Origin: a virus
Virus record (IMG/VR): IMGVR_UViG_3300043438_002264
Coordinates: 1 to 64,000 of that record
DNA length: 64,000 nt
Direction: 5' to 3' (one strand)
The notes below the pieces were generated by a model that saw only the letters and a list, made by a program, of their open reading frames with translations, was not told the origin of the DNA and made no database searches. A program made the position numbers and the translations under genes. Below, in pieces: positions 1-6,364 of the stretch. Every line of letters begins with the position of its first letter. The first letter of the stretch is position 1.

Positions 1-2
1 CA

Positions 3-143
3 GAGGCAGACTTGCTTGTGTTTGATAGCGATGTCCTGACCTTGCAGCAATGGGAAACTCTTGGTGAGGTAAGCGACAACGATAGGTATGAGTATGTTCA
101 GGCTATCTTTGCTGGCAAAGACTTATCACTATGGGAGGGCTAA
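3..143 (+). CDS. C-terminal end of a hypothetical protein (cut by window edge)
   Basis: An open frame enters from the left edge and ends at TAA 141-143. The visible 46 residues are acidic and end in LSLWEG. The stop overlaps the next start as TAATG, so the two are probably translationally coupled in one plus-strand operon. No family is recognised. Confidence 0.6.
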   Translation, partial: EADLLVFDSDVLTLQQWETLGEVSDNDRYEYVQAIFAGKDLSLWEG

Positions 144-463
144 TGTTAGACCTGATAGAGATGGATTACAGGATTGATGAGTATACCAATGAGGCTAAAG
201 GTATTGCTTTCGATACCTGCCACAAAATCTACGTCCTAATGGATGAGGAGCAGGTTGCTCTTATGCGTGAGTATGGCTATGAAAAACTAATCACAAGTGA
301 TGAGATGAATGGTGATGAGCTAAGACGGCAAGTCATGGACTGGTATCACGAGTCTTGTGGACTTAGGTTTGTCAATGCCGTGTCAAGTGATAAAAGTTTT
401 GGGGATGATGGTTGGGTCACCATTATTGGTCAGGGCGAGGATTCTGAAGACGAAGATGAATAA
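143..463 (+). CDS. hypothetical acidic protein
   Basis: This 106-residue protein is rich in Asp and Glu and ends in an acidic tail (EDSEDEDE). An in-frame ATG lies at 131, but ATG 143 is preferred. It has GGGAGG at 133-138 directly upstream and overlaps the previous stop as TAATG. The next stop again forms TAATG at 461-465. No known domain is visible. It belongs to a run of small early-type phage genes. Confidence 0.75.
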   Translation: MLDLIEMDYRIDEYTNEAKGIAFDTCHKIYVLMDEEQVALMREYGYEKLITSDEMNGDELRRQVMDWYHESCGLRFVNAVSSDKSFGDDGWVTIIGQGEDSEDEDE

Positions 464-485
464 TGTCGGTGGGTGCTGATAAAGT
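464..485 (+). promoter_or_regulatory. TGTCGGTGGGT-type promoter, copy 1
   Basis: The core TGTCGGTGGGT (464-474) is followed after 5 nt by TAAAGT (480-485), a weak -10 box. Four other copies in the first 3 kb have the same geometry. It overlaps the stop of the preceding gene. No clear -35 hexamer is present here. Confidence 0.45.
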
Positions 486-504
486 GGAAGAAAGAAAGGA
501 AACT

Positions 505-675
505 ATGAAAACTTGGCAAGTAGAATACAATGCCGCTTATTGGGTAGAAGCAGAGACAGAAGATGAGGCTATTGAATTAGCTATGGAGAAACACGCTGAC
601 CTACCAGACGGAGATTGGGAAGCTATGATTGACCCCTATGATAGCAACAACTTCAATACCCTTGGAGAAAAGTAA
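505..675 (+). CDS. small DpnD/PcfM-like protein
   Basis: This 56-residue protein has the pattern YWVEAETEDEAIELA, an amphipathic beta-strand/helix motif like that of small DpnD/PcfM-type proteins. The frame opens at ATG 463, but ATG 505 has AAAGGAA just upstream and starts the conserved part. Related modules occur at 3042-3221 and in the C-terminal part of 24542-25078. Function is unknown. Confidence 0.65.
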   Translation: MKTWQVEYNAAYWVEAETEDEAIELAMEKHADLPDGDWEAMIDPYDSNNFNTLGEK

Positions 676-794
676 TGTCAGCGGGTAGCGTTATAATTAT
701 TGAGTGCCCAAGGCACGAAGGCAATTTCGATTGCACACCATTCTGCAACATATGTGAAGGAGAACAGGAGATAAAATGGGCACCAGGAATCTAA
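675..794 (+). CDS. tiny Cys-rich putative protein
   Basis: A 39-codon frame starts as TAATG on the previous stop and overlaps the next gene by 19 nt. It carries C11, H14, C20, C24 and C27, a zinc-knuckle-like spacing. The start coincides with promoter copy 2, so the ATG may be incidental. Coding status is uncertain. Confidence 0.35.
   Translation: MSAGSVIIIECPRHEGNFDCTPFCNICEGEQEIKWAPGI
676..697 (+). promoter_or_regulatory. TGTCRGYGGGT-type promoter, copy 2
   Basis: TGTCAGCGGGT (676-686) is followed after 5 nt by a perfect TATAAT (692-697). The -35 region is poor. It lies upstream of the gene at 776 and matches the other copies in core-to--10 spacing. Confidence 0.6.
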
Positions 795-1279
795 CAGTAG
801 TAAAGAATTCGCAGGGTACTACCAAAATTGCTCAATACGGACAATGGGACGGATACCCAAGCTATTCAGGTATTCAGGTCTTAGAGTTTTTGCGTGATGA
901 GTATAACCAACAGCTGTTGGAAGCTAAGCTTGATGTTGTAGAGTTTATTACAGACGAAGAGCTTGACACTATCTATGAGCCTTTCAAGACTATGGATTTT
1001 GAGAATAAGGAATTCCTAAACGCCTACCCTGGCCTACACAGAGATACAGGTGTTGACATTTTGAAAGTTGTTGCCAACGCCAAGGGTATTATCAAGACTG
1101 TAGACAATTCAGACTTTAGGAATGATGAACTATTTTGCGAGGGCGTCTATGAAGTAGACTTCCAATCTAAAAAGTTTATCTCTACTTATAACGAAATCAT
1201 CAAAGAGTTCTTTTTAGAAAACCTTCCGACTAATGAACACTACCTAACTGCAATGGGTGTGGAGCTGGAAACAGTATAA
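776..1279 (+). CDS. conserved phage protein, MGTRNLT type
   Basis: This 167-residue protein begins MGTRNLTVVK and contains YGQWDGYPSYSG. That N-terminal signature recurs in hypothetical proteins of many phages (recollection, not searched), and its function is unknown. AGGAG at 766-770 supports the start. It is transcribed from the TGTCAGCGGGT promoter at 676 and is followed by a strong hairpin. Confidence 0.8.
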   Translation: MGTRNLTVVKNSQGTTKIAQYGQWDGYPSYSGIQVLEFLRDEYNQQLLEAKLDVVEFITDEELDTIYEPFKTMDFENKEFLNAYPGLHRDTGVDILKVVANAKGIIKTVDNSDFRNDELFCEGVYEVDFQSKKFISTYNEIIKEFFLENLPTNEHYLTAMGVELETV

Positions 1280-1283
1280 GCAT

Positions 1284-1319
1284 GTTGGCCTAACCTTACT
1301 TCCTTTCTGTTAGGTCAAC
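1284..1319 (+). terminator. hairpin after the 776-1279 gene
   Basis: GTTGGCCTAAC (1284-1294) pairs with GTTAGGTCAAC (1309-1319), 10 Watson-Crick pairs plus one G-T, around a 14-nt loop. No U-tract follows, so it may be a terminator or an mRNA 3' stabiliser. Confidence 0.5.
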
Positions 1320-1338
1320 CGTCCTGGACACGACGTAC

Positions 1339-1369
1339 AAACTGTCCACTCTTTTGGGCTAGCCCACTT
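1339..1369 (+). repeat. CTCTTTTGGGGCTAGCC 3'-UTR element, copy 1
   Basis: This stretch matches 2534-2565 over most of its length and is centred on the palindrome GGGCTAGCCC. Both copies lie just after a stop codon and before the next TGTCGGTGGGT promoter. The rest of 1280-1497 holds two TTACGA words (1390, 1401) and TTTTCCCAAATT near 1420, also seen at 5.4 kb. Confidence 0.5.
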
Positions 1370-1434
1370 GTGTCTAAATGTCAAGCCCTTTACGATCTGT
1401 TTACGATAACCTCGAATCTTTTCCCAAATTAGTC

Positions 1435-1463
1435 TTGACTTTGTCGGTGGGTGGGTGTAAGAT
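1435..1463 (+). promoter_or_regulatory. TGTCGGTGGGT-type promoter, copy 3
   Basis: TTGACT (1435-1440), a 17-nt spacer and TAAGAT (1458-1463) make a sigma70/SigA-type promoter. The spacer contains TGTCGGTGGGT at 1442-1452. It drives the DUF932-like gene at 1498 with a 35-nt leader carrying AAAGAAAGG. Confidence 0.8.
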
Positions 1464-1497
1464 AGTCTTATCTAAACACTAAAGAAAGGCAATACAA

Positions 1498-2508
1498 ATG
1501 GCACATTTGTTAGAATCAGTAAACGGAGAAACAGCATTTGCTTCTTTTCGTGAGCCAGCTTGGCACGGATTGGGAACTGTATTCACTGAGGAAGTTTCAA
1601 CAGCTGAAATGCTAAAGAAAGCTAAACTAAACAACTGGGATGTTCGCTTGGAAGATGTAGAGATTCCTAACCAGTTTAGTTCCGACAAGAATTATTCTTT
1701 TGTCGTTAGAGATAACCCATTTACCTTGGGCAATAAGGATGTTCTTGGCATTGTCGGTGAGCGTTATGTTCCTCTTCAGAATGAGGAGCTATTTGATTTT
1801 GCTGACACACTATTAGACAATGGTGGCAGATGGGAAACTGCTGGTTCCATCAAGGGCGGTAGAGTTGTATTTGGCTCACTTGCTCTTGAGCGTGAAACTG
1901 TTATTGACCCTAACGGAGTTGGAGATAAAGTAAACACCTATCTTCTTGTAAACACATCTCACGACGGCTCTATTGCTATTCAGGCAAGCATTACACCTGT
2001 CCGAGTTGTATGTGCTAACACTCTAAACCTTGCTCTTGGTAATCGTGGGCGTAATGGTTCAGTAAAGCAGTCATTCAAGATTCGCCACACACAGACAGCA
2101 GAAGGTAAGATTCAGGTTGCTCGTGAGGCTCTTGGACTTGCTAACGCATACATTGATGAGTTTAGCCTAATGGCAAACAAGATGATTCAAGCTGAGGTTA
2201 GCAAAAAGAAGTTTGATGAAATTGTTTTGGCATTGTATCCACAGCCAAAAGAAGAAGCAAAGAACGCCAACAGTCGTTGGGCAAAAAAGATTGACCTTAT
2301 CAATGACATCTATGTTGGTGATTTCAACAACACAATTACTGGAACAGCTTGGGGTGTTGCTAATGCCCTAACTGAAAGATTAGACTGGTATAGAACAGGT
2401 CGCAAAGGCAAAACAGAATCACTTCTTGTTGGTGCCTCTGGTCTTGACCCAGTCATCAATGCTGAGAAGAATAGAATCTTCAAGGCAGTTCAGTTGGCAA
2501 CAGCCTAA
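1498..2508 (+). CDS. DUF932/TIGR03299-like phage protein
   Basis: This 336-residue protein has the family hallmark REPAWHGLGT near residue 22, then ERYVPLQNEELFDF and a C-terminal region rich in basic residues. These DUF932 (phage/plasmid-like, TIGR03299) proteins are common on phages and plasmids and lack an established function. Length is typical. It has its own strong promoter, RBS AAAGAAAGG and structured 3' region, so it is probably an abundantly expressed single-gene unit. Confidence 0.88.
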   Translation: MAHLLESVNGETAFASFREPAWHGLGTVFTEEVSTAEMLKKAKLNNWDVRLEDVEIPNQFSSDKNYSFVVRDNPFTLGNKDVLGIVGERYVPLQNEELFDFADTLLDNGGRWETAGSIKGGRVVFGSLALERETVIDPNGVGDKVNTYLLVNTSHDGSIAIQASITPVRVVCANTLNLALGNRGRNGSVKQSFKIRHTQTAEGKIQVAREALGLANAYIDEFSLMANKMIQAEVSKKKFDEIVLALYPQPKEEAKNANSRWAKKIDLINDIYVGDFNNTITGTAWGVANALTERLDWYRTGRKGKTESLLVGASGLDPVINAEKNRIFKAVQLATA

Positions 2509-2533
2509 CAGCAAAACACCTGAGCAAGTGTAA

Positions 2534-2565
2534 AAACTGCTCCCTCTTTTGGGGCTAGCCAACTT
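2534..2565 (+). repeat. CTCTTTTGGGGCTAGCC 3'-UTR element, copy 2
   Basis: Second copy of the element at 1339-1369, again between a stop codon and a TGTCGGTGGGT promoter. It contains GGGGCTAGCC at 2551-2560. A shorter GGCTAGCCC occurs at 5339-5346 after the last gene of the plus-strand block. Confidence 0.5.
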
Positions 2566-2627
2566 TACATAAAATAATTAACACCAAAAAATTCTTTACG
2601 AACAATCAAAAAAATCCCCCGAAATCG

Positions 2628-2656
2628 TTGACTTTGTCGGTGGGTATCAGTATAAT
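2628..2656 (+). promoter_or_regulatory. TGTCGGTGGGT-type promoter, copy 4
   Basis: TTGACT (2628-2633), a 17-nt spacer and TATAAT (2651-2656). The spacer includes TGTCGGTGGGT at 2635-2645. The start codon at 2663 lies six bases beyond the -10 box, so the transcript is predicted to be leaderless. Confidence 0.85.
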
Positions 2657-2662
2657 ATACCT

Positions 2663-3049
2663 ATGAACGTAAAAACCCTAAACCACATTGAAACTGCAAA
2701 AGTCCTTGGTCTCAAGAAGGGCGTTATTGTTTATCCTCATGCTGTTGTCAATACCCGCAAAGGTTTGGCAACTGTATCCTTTGAAGGTGTTGGATGGTTT
2801 GAAGACGAGTGCATGTATCCAGTCCTTGTTGGAGACGAATACAACAGCTGGATGGCAAAGCTTACTAAGGAGCAACTGCTAAGCTTAGTAAGAGAAGAAC
2901 CAGGAATGACCCTGCATAAACTAATAGACCCAATCAACGATAGAACACGATCTAATCTGTGGATTTGGGAAAATCAAATCAAAGACTTTGACCAAAATGT
3001 CGTAGGGTCAGAGTATAATGAACTGAAAAGAGAGGAAGCCCATGCCTGA
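2663..3049 (+). CDS. hypothetical protein, predicted leaderless mRNA
   Basis: This 128-residue protein of unknown family has short conserved-looking blocks such as VIVYPHAVVNTRKG. No RBS precedes ATG 2663. The -10 box TATAAT ends six bases upstream, which places the transcription start on or next to the ATG. The stop overlaps the start of the next gene (ATG 3042). Confidence 0.75.
   Translation: MNVKTLNHIETAKVLGLKKGVIVYPHAVVNTRKGLATVSFEGVGWFEDECMYPVLVGDEYNSWMAKLTKEQLLSLVREEPGMTLHKLIDPINDRTRSNLWIWENQIKDFDQNVVGSEYNELKREEAHA
2998..3019 (+). promoter_or_regulatory. TGTCGTAGGGT-type promoter, copy 5
   Basis: TGTCGTAGGGT (2998-3008) is followed after 5 nt by TATAAT (3014-3019), inside the end of the preceding gene. 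It would transcribe the gene at 3042. The -35 region is weak, though TTGACC lies about 3 nt outside the expected place. Confidence 0.55.
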
Positions 3050-3221
3050 ATTTAGAGTACAAAGAGAATACACCAACTGGGAAGAGATTACAGTTGAAGC
3101 AGATACACAAGAAGAGGCCTTAGACCTTGCTCAAGATGATGAGGACCTTTGGGAGTATGCAATTGATGCTACCACATACAACTACACAGGCGAGTATTGG
3201 GTAGGAGAAGACGATGAGTAA
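3042..3221 (+). CDS. small DpnD/PcfM-like protein, paralogue of 505-675
   Basis: This 59-residue protein contains ITVEADTQEEALDLAQ, matching VEAETEDEAIELA in the protein at 505-675, and shares a similar acidic C-terminus. AGAGGAAG precedes the ATG. The start overlaps the previous stop by 8 nt. Unknown function. The duplicated small module suggests local gene amplification. Confidence 0.65.
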   Translation: MPEFRVQREYTNWEEITVEADTQEEALDLAQDDEDLWEYAIDATTYNYTGEYWVGEDDE

Positions 3222-3318
3222 GCACATTCATTACTATGCATACGGAGCCTGCACTCATTGTGGCAAGGTAGTAAACAAAGGATTAGGTGTTGACTTATAC
3301 AAAGGCAAGAGAGTATAA
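3214..3318 (+). CDS. tiny CxxC protein
   Basis: A 34-codon frame overlaps the end of the previous gene by 8 nt. It encodes CTHCGK, half of a zinc ribbon, followed by a basic tail. Its stop lies within the TATAAT of the next promoter. Short and unrecognised. Confidence 0.4.
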   Translation: MSKHIHYYAYGACTHCGKVVNKGLGVDLYKGKRV

Positions 3319-3319
3319 T
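3290..3319 (+). promoter_or_regulatory. SigA-type promoter
   Basis: TTGACT (3290-3295), an 18-nt spacer and TATAAT (3314-3319). It lacks the TGTCGG core. It drives the gene at 3338, whose RBS AAAGGAG lies within the short leader. Confidence 0.7.
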
Positions 3320-3337
3320 GGAGAAAGGAGAAAATAA

Positions 3338-3481
3338 ATGACAATGGATGAACTAATGGAATACATTCTAAGAGAACTCCCTAATGCTGTATTTGGCGAG
3401 GAACACACTAACGGAGAAATCCTAATCGCAACTGGATTAGTAGAAGGCAAAAACGGAACCCTATCAGATTTGGATGACTAA
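3338..3481 (+). CDS. small hypothetical protein
   Basis: This 47-residue acidic protein has AAAGGAG upstream and a promoter at 3290. Its stop overlaps the next ATG as TAATG. No family is recognised. Confidence 0.6.
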   Translation: MTMDELMEYILRELPNAVFGEEHTNGEILIATGLVEGKNGTLSDLDD

Positions 3482-3876
3482 TGGAGCCAACAGAATACAA
3501 AGGCTGGGATGAGTGGGCTAAAAAGTTCAAGCCTATTCAGAATCACTTTTACCCAGACCAACCAGAAACCACAATGTTTGAAACTTATGGTGAAGAAGTA
3601 GAGTTTGTCAATAACTATGACCATAGGTATGTTTGGACTAATCTTACTGGAGACATGTCAGACCTTATTTGTGCTGGCTATCACTATGTAAATAGGATTG
3701 GTTATTACATTACTGAGGTACCGTGGGATAATGAGGATGACTATGCTTTACTATCAGTTGAGGTAGAGTGTGAATGCTACAACGAAGATGGCTATGAAAA
3801 TGGCGAGTATGGAAAAGCAGACTGTAAAGAATGCGAAGGTTATGGAATGATAACGAGGTATCTCGATGAGGACTAA
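3481..3876 (+). CDS. hypothetical protein with C-terminal zinc-ribbon-like motif
   Basis: This 131-residue protein is rich in aromatic and acidic residues. Near the C-terminus it carries CECY and CKECEGYG, resembling the CxxCxGxG repeats of DnaJ-type zinc domains. The start is coupled to the previous stop (TAATG). Metal binding is an inference from the cysteine spacing. Confidence 0.7.
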   Translation: MEPTEYKGWDEWAKKFKPIQNHFYPDQPETTMFETYGEEVEFVNNYDHRYVWTNLTGDMSDLICAGYHYVNRIGYYITEVPWDNEDDYALLSVEVECECYNEDGYENGEYGKADCKECEGYGMITRYLDED

Positions 3877-4201
3877 TAGTATTGATAAGACTAAGTTTAT
3901 CTATGACCTAAACATCTATCAGCTGGAGGAGCTGGACGCTGATGGTGAGTACAGGTATATGGGGCCATGGTATATCCATGTCTATGAATACACTGGTAAC
4001 ACGACGGAAGAGGTATCAGTTCCGATCGAGCTGACTCAAGATGAGTATAATAATATACTTAGAGATGACCCATACTATGATGAAAACGATGTCTGGTATG
4101 GCCTGGACGGATTCATGTTTGAAAAATGGAACAACCTGTCAGATAGACTCAAGTTTATCTTTGAGTCCCTACCTAAATACAAGGAAGAAGTTTTATTTTG
4201 A
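3866..4201 (+). CDS. hypothetical protein
   Basis: This 111-residue protein overlaps the previous gene by 11 nt. It is acidic and tyrosine-rich (YRYMGPWYIHVYEY). No domain is recognised. It ends just before a separate promoter at 4205. Confidence 0.7.
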   Translation: MRTNSIDKTKFIYDLNIYQLEELDADGEYRYMGPWYIHVYEYTGNTTEEVSVPIELTQDEYNNILRDDPYYDENDVWYGLDGFMFEKWNNLSDRLKFIFESLPKYKEEVLF

Positions 4202-4204
4202 TAC

Positions 4205-4233
4205 TTGACAAACTAATAGGATTCCTGTACAAT
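4205..4233 (+). promoter_or_regulatory. SigA-type promoter
   Basis: TTGACA (4205-4210), a 17-nt spacer and TACAAT (4228-4233), close to consensus. It precedes the short basic gene at 4282, leaving a leader of about 42 nt with AGGAG. Confidence 0.8.
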
Positions 4234-4281
4234 GGAATAGCAATACAAAACAATAACCAACAACCCAATAGGAGTAATAAA

Positions 4282-4440
4282 ATGGCAAAGAAGAACAAGG
4301 CAAAAACCTATCCTTATCTTGAGACTTGGGACACACGCTATGGTATGAGTCAGCGTGTGGTTCTACGCAAGGATGGTAAGTTCGTAGATAACATCTCACT
4401 TACCGCACTGAAGCAAGGGGTTAGGGTTTCCTCTCGCTAA
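4282..4440 (+). CDS. small basic protein
   Basis: A 52-residue Lys/Arg-rich protein begins MAKKNKAK. The frame also opens at 4198, but that start lies upstream of the promoter, while ATG 4282 has AGGAG at 4270-4274. The charge suggests nucleic-acid binding, though no domain is recognised. Confidence 0.65.
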   Translation: MAKKNKAKTYPYLETWDTRYGMSQRVVLRKDGKFVDNISLTALKQGVRVSSR

Positions 4441-4452
4441 TCAGTAAATGAG

Positions 4453-4488
4453 AAAAGGGGGGCACAGGTTCAGGCTTGTGTCCCCTTT
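4453..4488 (+). terminator. G-rich hairpin
   Basis: AAAAGGGG...CACA (4453-4466) pairs with TGTGTCCCCTTT (4477-4488) with a small mismatch. It lies after the stop at 4440 and before the -10 box TATAAT (4499-4504) of the next unit. There is no U-tract, so termination efficiency is doubtful. Confidence 0.45.
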
Positions 4489-4514
4489 CCCGTTCTGGTA
4501 TAATGAGAGGACCT

Positions 4515-4727
4515 ATGAGAAGAAGAATAAAAACAGAAGAAGAAAAAGCAGCATTGAAGTTAGCAACAATTGTTTCTGATGTGAGATTAGACTTAGATGA
4601 AGTTGGTATCTATCTTGGAAGATACGCACCAGCAGTTTCATACAACAGACTAATACTTGTAGCAGAATCAGCAGAGTTTGAGAAAGAGAGTATAGATGTC
4701 CGAAACACCCACGAACCACTTTTTTAG
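4515..4727 (+). CDS. small hypothetical protein
   Basis: About 70 residues starting MRRRIKTEEEKAALK, basic at the N-terminus and mostly helical. Upstream in-frame starts (4476, 4503) overlap the -10 box TATAAT at 4499-4504. ATG 4515 has AGAGGA just before it and is preferred. It overlaps the next gene by 32 nt. Confidence 0.6.
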   Translation: MRRRIKTEEEKAALKLATIVSDVRLDLDEVGIYLGRYAPAVSYNRLILVAESAEFEKESIDVRNTHEPLF

Positions 4728-4977
4728 AAAGTGTGAGATTCTTGGAGAGCTTTGGCTCAACTATCGTAATGACGAACAGTTCCAAGACTTTATAGAATAC
4801 AACGACTTGGGCTTGCCACTTGCTTATGCGTTTGCTAATGAAATTGCCAAAGAGACAGAGCTGGCAGAAAGATATGTAAATGAAAGCTATGACCTACTCG
4901 CAGAATCTTTGGGGGTATCAGGAACAGAACCATTTGATAGTCTTGAAGATATGTTAGAACAGTCAGTAGGAGAATAA
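4696..4977 (+). CDS. hypothetical protein, tandem paralogue A
   Basis: A 93-residue helical acidic protein. It aligns along its length with the next gene: IL..W..R, EY.DLG.PLA, AE.Y and a GV motif are shared. The stop overlaps the next ATG. A tandem duplication that has diverged. Function unknown. Confidence 0.7.
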   Translation: MSETPTNHFFRKCEILGELWLNYRNDEQFQDFIEYNDLGLPLAYAFANEIAKETELAERYVNESYDLLAESLGVSGTEPFDSLEDMLEQSVGE

Positions 4978-5303
4978 TGCCAGAGACACTACATTCAGAT
5001 AAGAGAGCTATCCTTGCTCAAATGTGGGAAGAGGACAGAGAGAATCTGGCTCTTCAGAAATTGTTTGAGTATGGAGATATTGGATTTCCACTCGCAAGCT
5101 CTATAGAGAATGATATTGTTGCCAGCACCTTAGTAGCAGAAAAATACATTGAGGATTTGTGGAATGTAATGCTTCAGTATTTTGGTGTTGAGGATACAGG
5201 AGAGTATGACCACTGGACGGACATCGCAGATGCGGCTGGTTGGGAGTGGGTAGAAAACTCAGAAGTTCCAGCGTATCTTGAAAAGTTAGAAAAAGAAAAC
5301 TAA
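4977..5303 (+). CDS. hypothetical protein, tandem paralogue B
   Basis: A 108-residue paralogue of 4696-4977 with a longer C-terminal tail (about 25 residues). It is coupled by TAATG. It is the last clear plus-strand gene before the repeat and origin region and is followed by a hairpin. Confidence 0.7.
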   Translation: MPETLHSDKRAILAQMWEEDRENLALQKLFEYGDIGFPLASSIENDIVASTLVAEKYIEDLWNVMLQYFGVEDTGEYDHWTDIADAAGWEWVENSEVPAYLEKLEKEN

Positions 5304-5311
5304 TAGACTTG

Positions 5312-5330
5312 CCCTCACTTAAGGTGGGGG
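5312..5330 (+). terminator. hairpin ending the first plus-strand block
   Basis: CCCTCAC (5312-5318) pairs with GTGGGGG (5324-5330) around TTAAG. GGCTAGCCC follows at 5339-5346, as after other plus-strand genes here. No U-run is present. Confidence 0.45.
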
Positions 5331-5380
5331 TAAAGTCGGCTAGCCCTATCAAATTGAGATATCCAAATAGCCAAATACCA

Positions 5381-5838
5381 TTACGAACGCTATCATATTT
5401 TTCCCAAATTGTCAAATACTATTTTCCCAAATAGGATTACGATCCTAATATGTTTTTCCCCAAAATGGGATTACGATCCATAGGATCTTTTTCCCAAATA
5501 GGGGTATAATTGGTATATGAGCCCAAGAAGATATTTCACACACTTCACAAATATGTATGTTCCCATAGATGATAATGTTAACTATGGTACTAACCTATGG
5601 TTTACCTTTACTGCTATTACAGGTATATCTAAGCTCTTCACATATACCCCCGATTTTTTGCAGGGGCAGGAGCAGCAGCCGCAGGCTGCAGATTCCCAGG
5701 GTATTGAAGACACCTTGGATAACAAATCCCTCTAGTATAATATACATTACGAACCCTTTGGATTTTTCCCCAAATATGGGATATGTTTCTTAAAATAACA
5801 TTACGATTATCAAATATTTTATCCCAAATTGGGGATAT
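5381..5838. repeat. interspersed TTTTTCCCAAAT and TTACGAWCC words
   Basis: TTTTTCCC(C)AAAT-type words start near 5398, 5422, 5453, 5488 and 5763, and a near-palindrome ATCCCAAATTGGGGAT lies at 5821-5836. TTACGA with a following A/T and often CC occurs at 5381, 5437, 5471, 5748, 5801, 5951, 6330 and 6563. At 5422-5479 the two words form a repeated block of about 33 nt. The region is AT-rich and apart from a doubtful small frame at 5517 appears non-coding. It could hold iterons or regulator sites for the adjacent origin. Confidence 0.6.
5517..5735 (+). CDS. possible small leaderless gene in the repeat region
   Basis: A 72-codon frame begins six bases after TATAAT (5505-5510), the same spacing as other leaderless genes here, and has no RBS. 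The product (MSPRRYFTHF...) has no recognised domain. It lies within AT-rich repeats, so it may be spurious. Confidence 0.35.
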   Translation: MSPRRYFTHFTNMYVPIDDNVNYGTNLWFTFTAITGISKLFTYTPDFLQGQEQQPQAADSQGIEDTLDNKSL

Positions 5839-5876
5839 TATTGTATGTTTTATATGCGGATATTTGGCATACAAGG

Positions 5877-5917
5877 ATACAGTATTTGGTATTTGATATA
5901 CAGTATTTGGTACTTGA
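5877..5917. repeat. two-copy tandem repeat of about 20 nt
   Basis: ATACAGTATTTGGTATTTGA (5877-5896) and ATACAGTATTTGGTACTTGA (5898-5917) differ at one base and sit 21 nt apart, two helical turns. They lie about 110 nt from the DnaA-box cluster and may be iteron-like sites. Confidence 0.6.
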
Positions 5918-6023
5918 CAAATGAGGGAAAGTGTGATAGGCAATTTGGGCCTTACGAACCCTCAATCAGAAATGCCCCATTACCCATATCTCTCCACAAC
6001 CATCCACAAATAGCCAAATAGAT

Positions 6024-6084
6024 TTATCCACAGTAAGATGTATATGTGGATAACTTGTGAATAACTTATCAAATATGTGTATAA
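6024..6084. other. DnaA-box cluster, candidate replication origin
   Basis: Four DnaA-box matches lie within 61 nt. TTATCCACA at 6024-6032 and its reverse complement TGTGGATAA at 6045-6053 are perfect. TGTGAATAA (6056-6064) and TGTGTATAA (6076-6084) each differ by one base. A weaker CCATCCACA is at 6000-6008. AT-rich sequence follows. The cluster sits where plus genes from the left and minus genes from the right converge, next to iteron-like repeats. It resembles a bacterial oriC and suggests recruitment of host DnaA. Confidence 0.6.
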
Positions 6085-6125
6085 GTTTTTAAAATTTGGG
6101 GGTATTTAGATCTTCGGATGGGCGG

Positions 6126-6209
6126 CTATCGTTTATTCAAATATGCCAATATGAGAGCACAAACGCCAAATAGGATTGTCAGGCATATGATGATTTGGTC
6201 ATTTGTCAT
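6126..6209 (-). CDS. tiny single-span membrane protein, predicted leaderless
   Basis: A 27-codon frame encodes one hydrophobic segment flanked by polar ends (MTNDQ start, LNKR end). TATACT lies exactly six bases before the ATG, the leaderless spacing seen elsewhere in this window. It is too short for family assignment. Confidence 0.4.
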   Translation of the reverse strand: MTNDQIIICLTILFGVCALILAYLNKR

Positions 6210-6235
6210 GTATCCAGTATAGCAAGATTTCTGGA

Positions 6236-6307
6236 TTATTTCTTCAATGTTATTAATGAGCATATGAGGGTTATTGCTATCATCCAAACCATCACGTTAT
6301 CCAACAT
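6236..6307 (-). CDS. possible tiny membrane peptide
   Basis: A 23-codon frame encodes a hydrophobic peptide ending in LKK. TATAAG lies nine bases upstream together with AAGGAA. It sits next to another small membrane frame (6126-6209). It may be non-coding. Confidence 0.25.
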   Translation of the reverse strand: MLDNVMVWMIAITLICSLITLKK

Positions 6308-6364
6308 AGGTTATTCCTTATACTAGGGATTACGAAGGCTCGTTTTAATACCCCCGAAATTATC

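Noticed and set aside
5914-5942. TTGACA-based promoter inside the tandem repeat
   Set aside because: TTGACA at 5914 lacks a convincing -10 at standard distance; probably part of the repeat sequence.
5638-5943. Minus-strand frame across the repeat region
   Set aside because: Low-complexity Ile/Tyr/Pro-rich translation of AT-rich repeats with no RBS or promoter spacing; judged non-coding.
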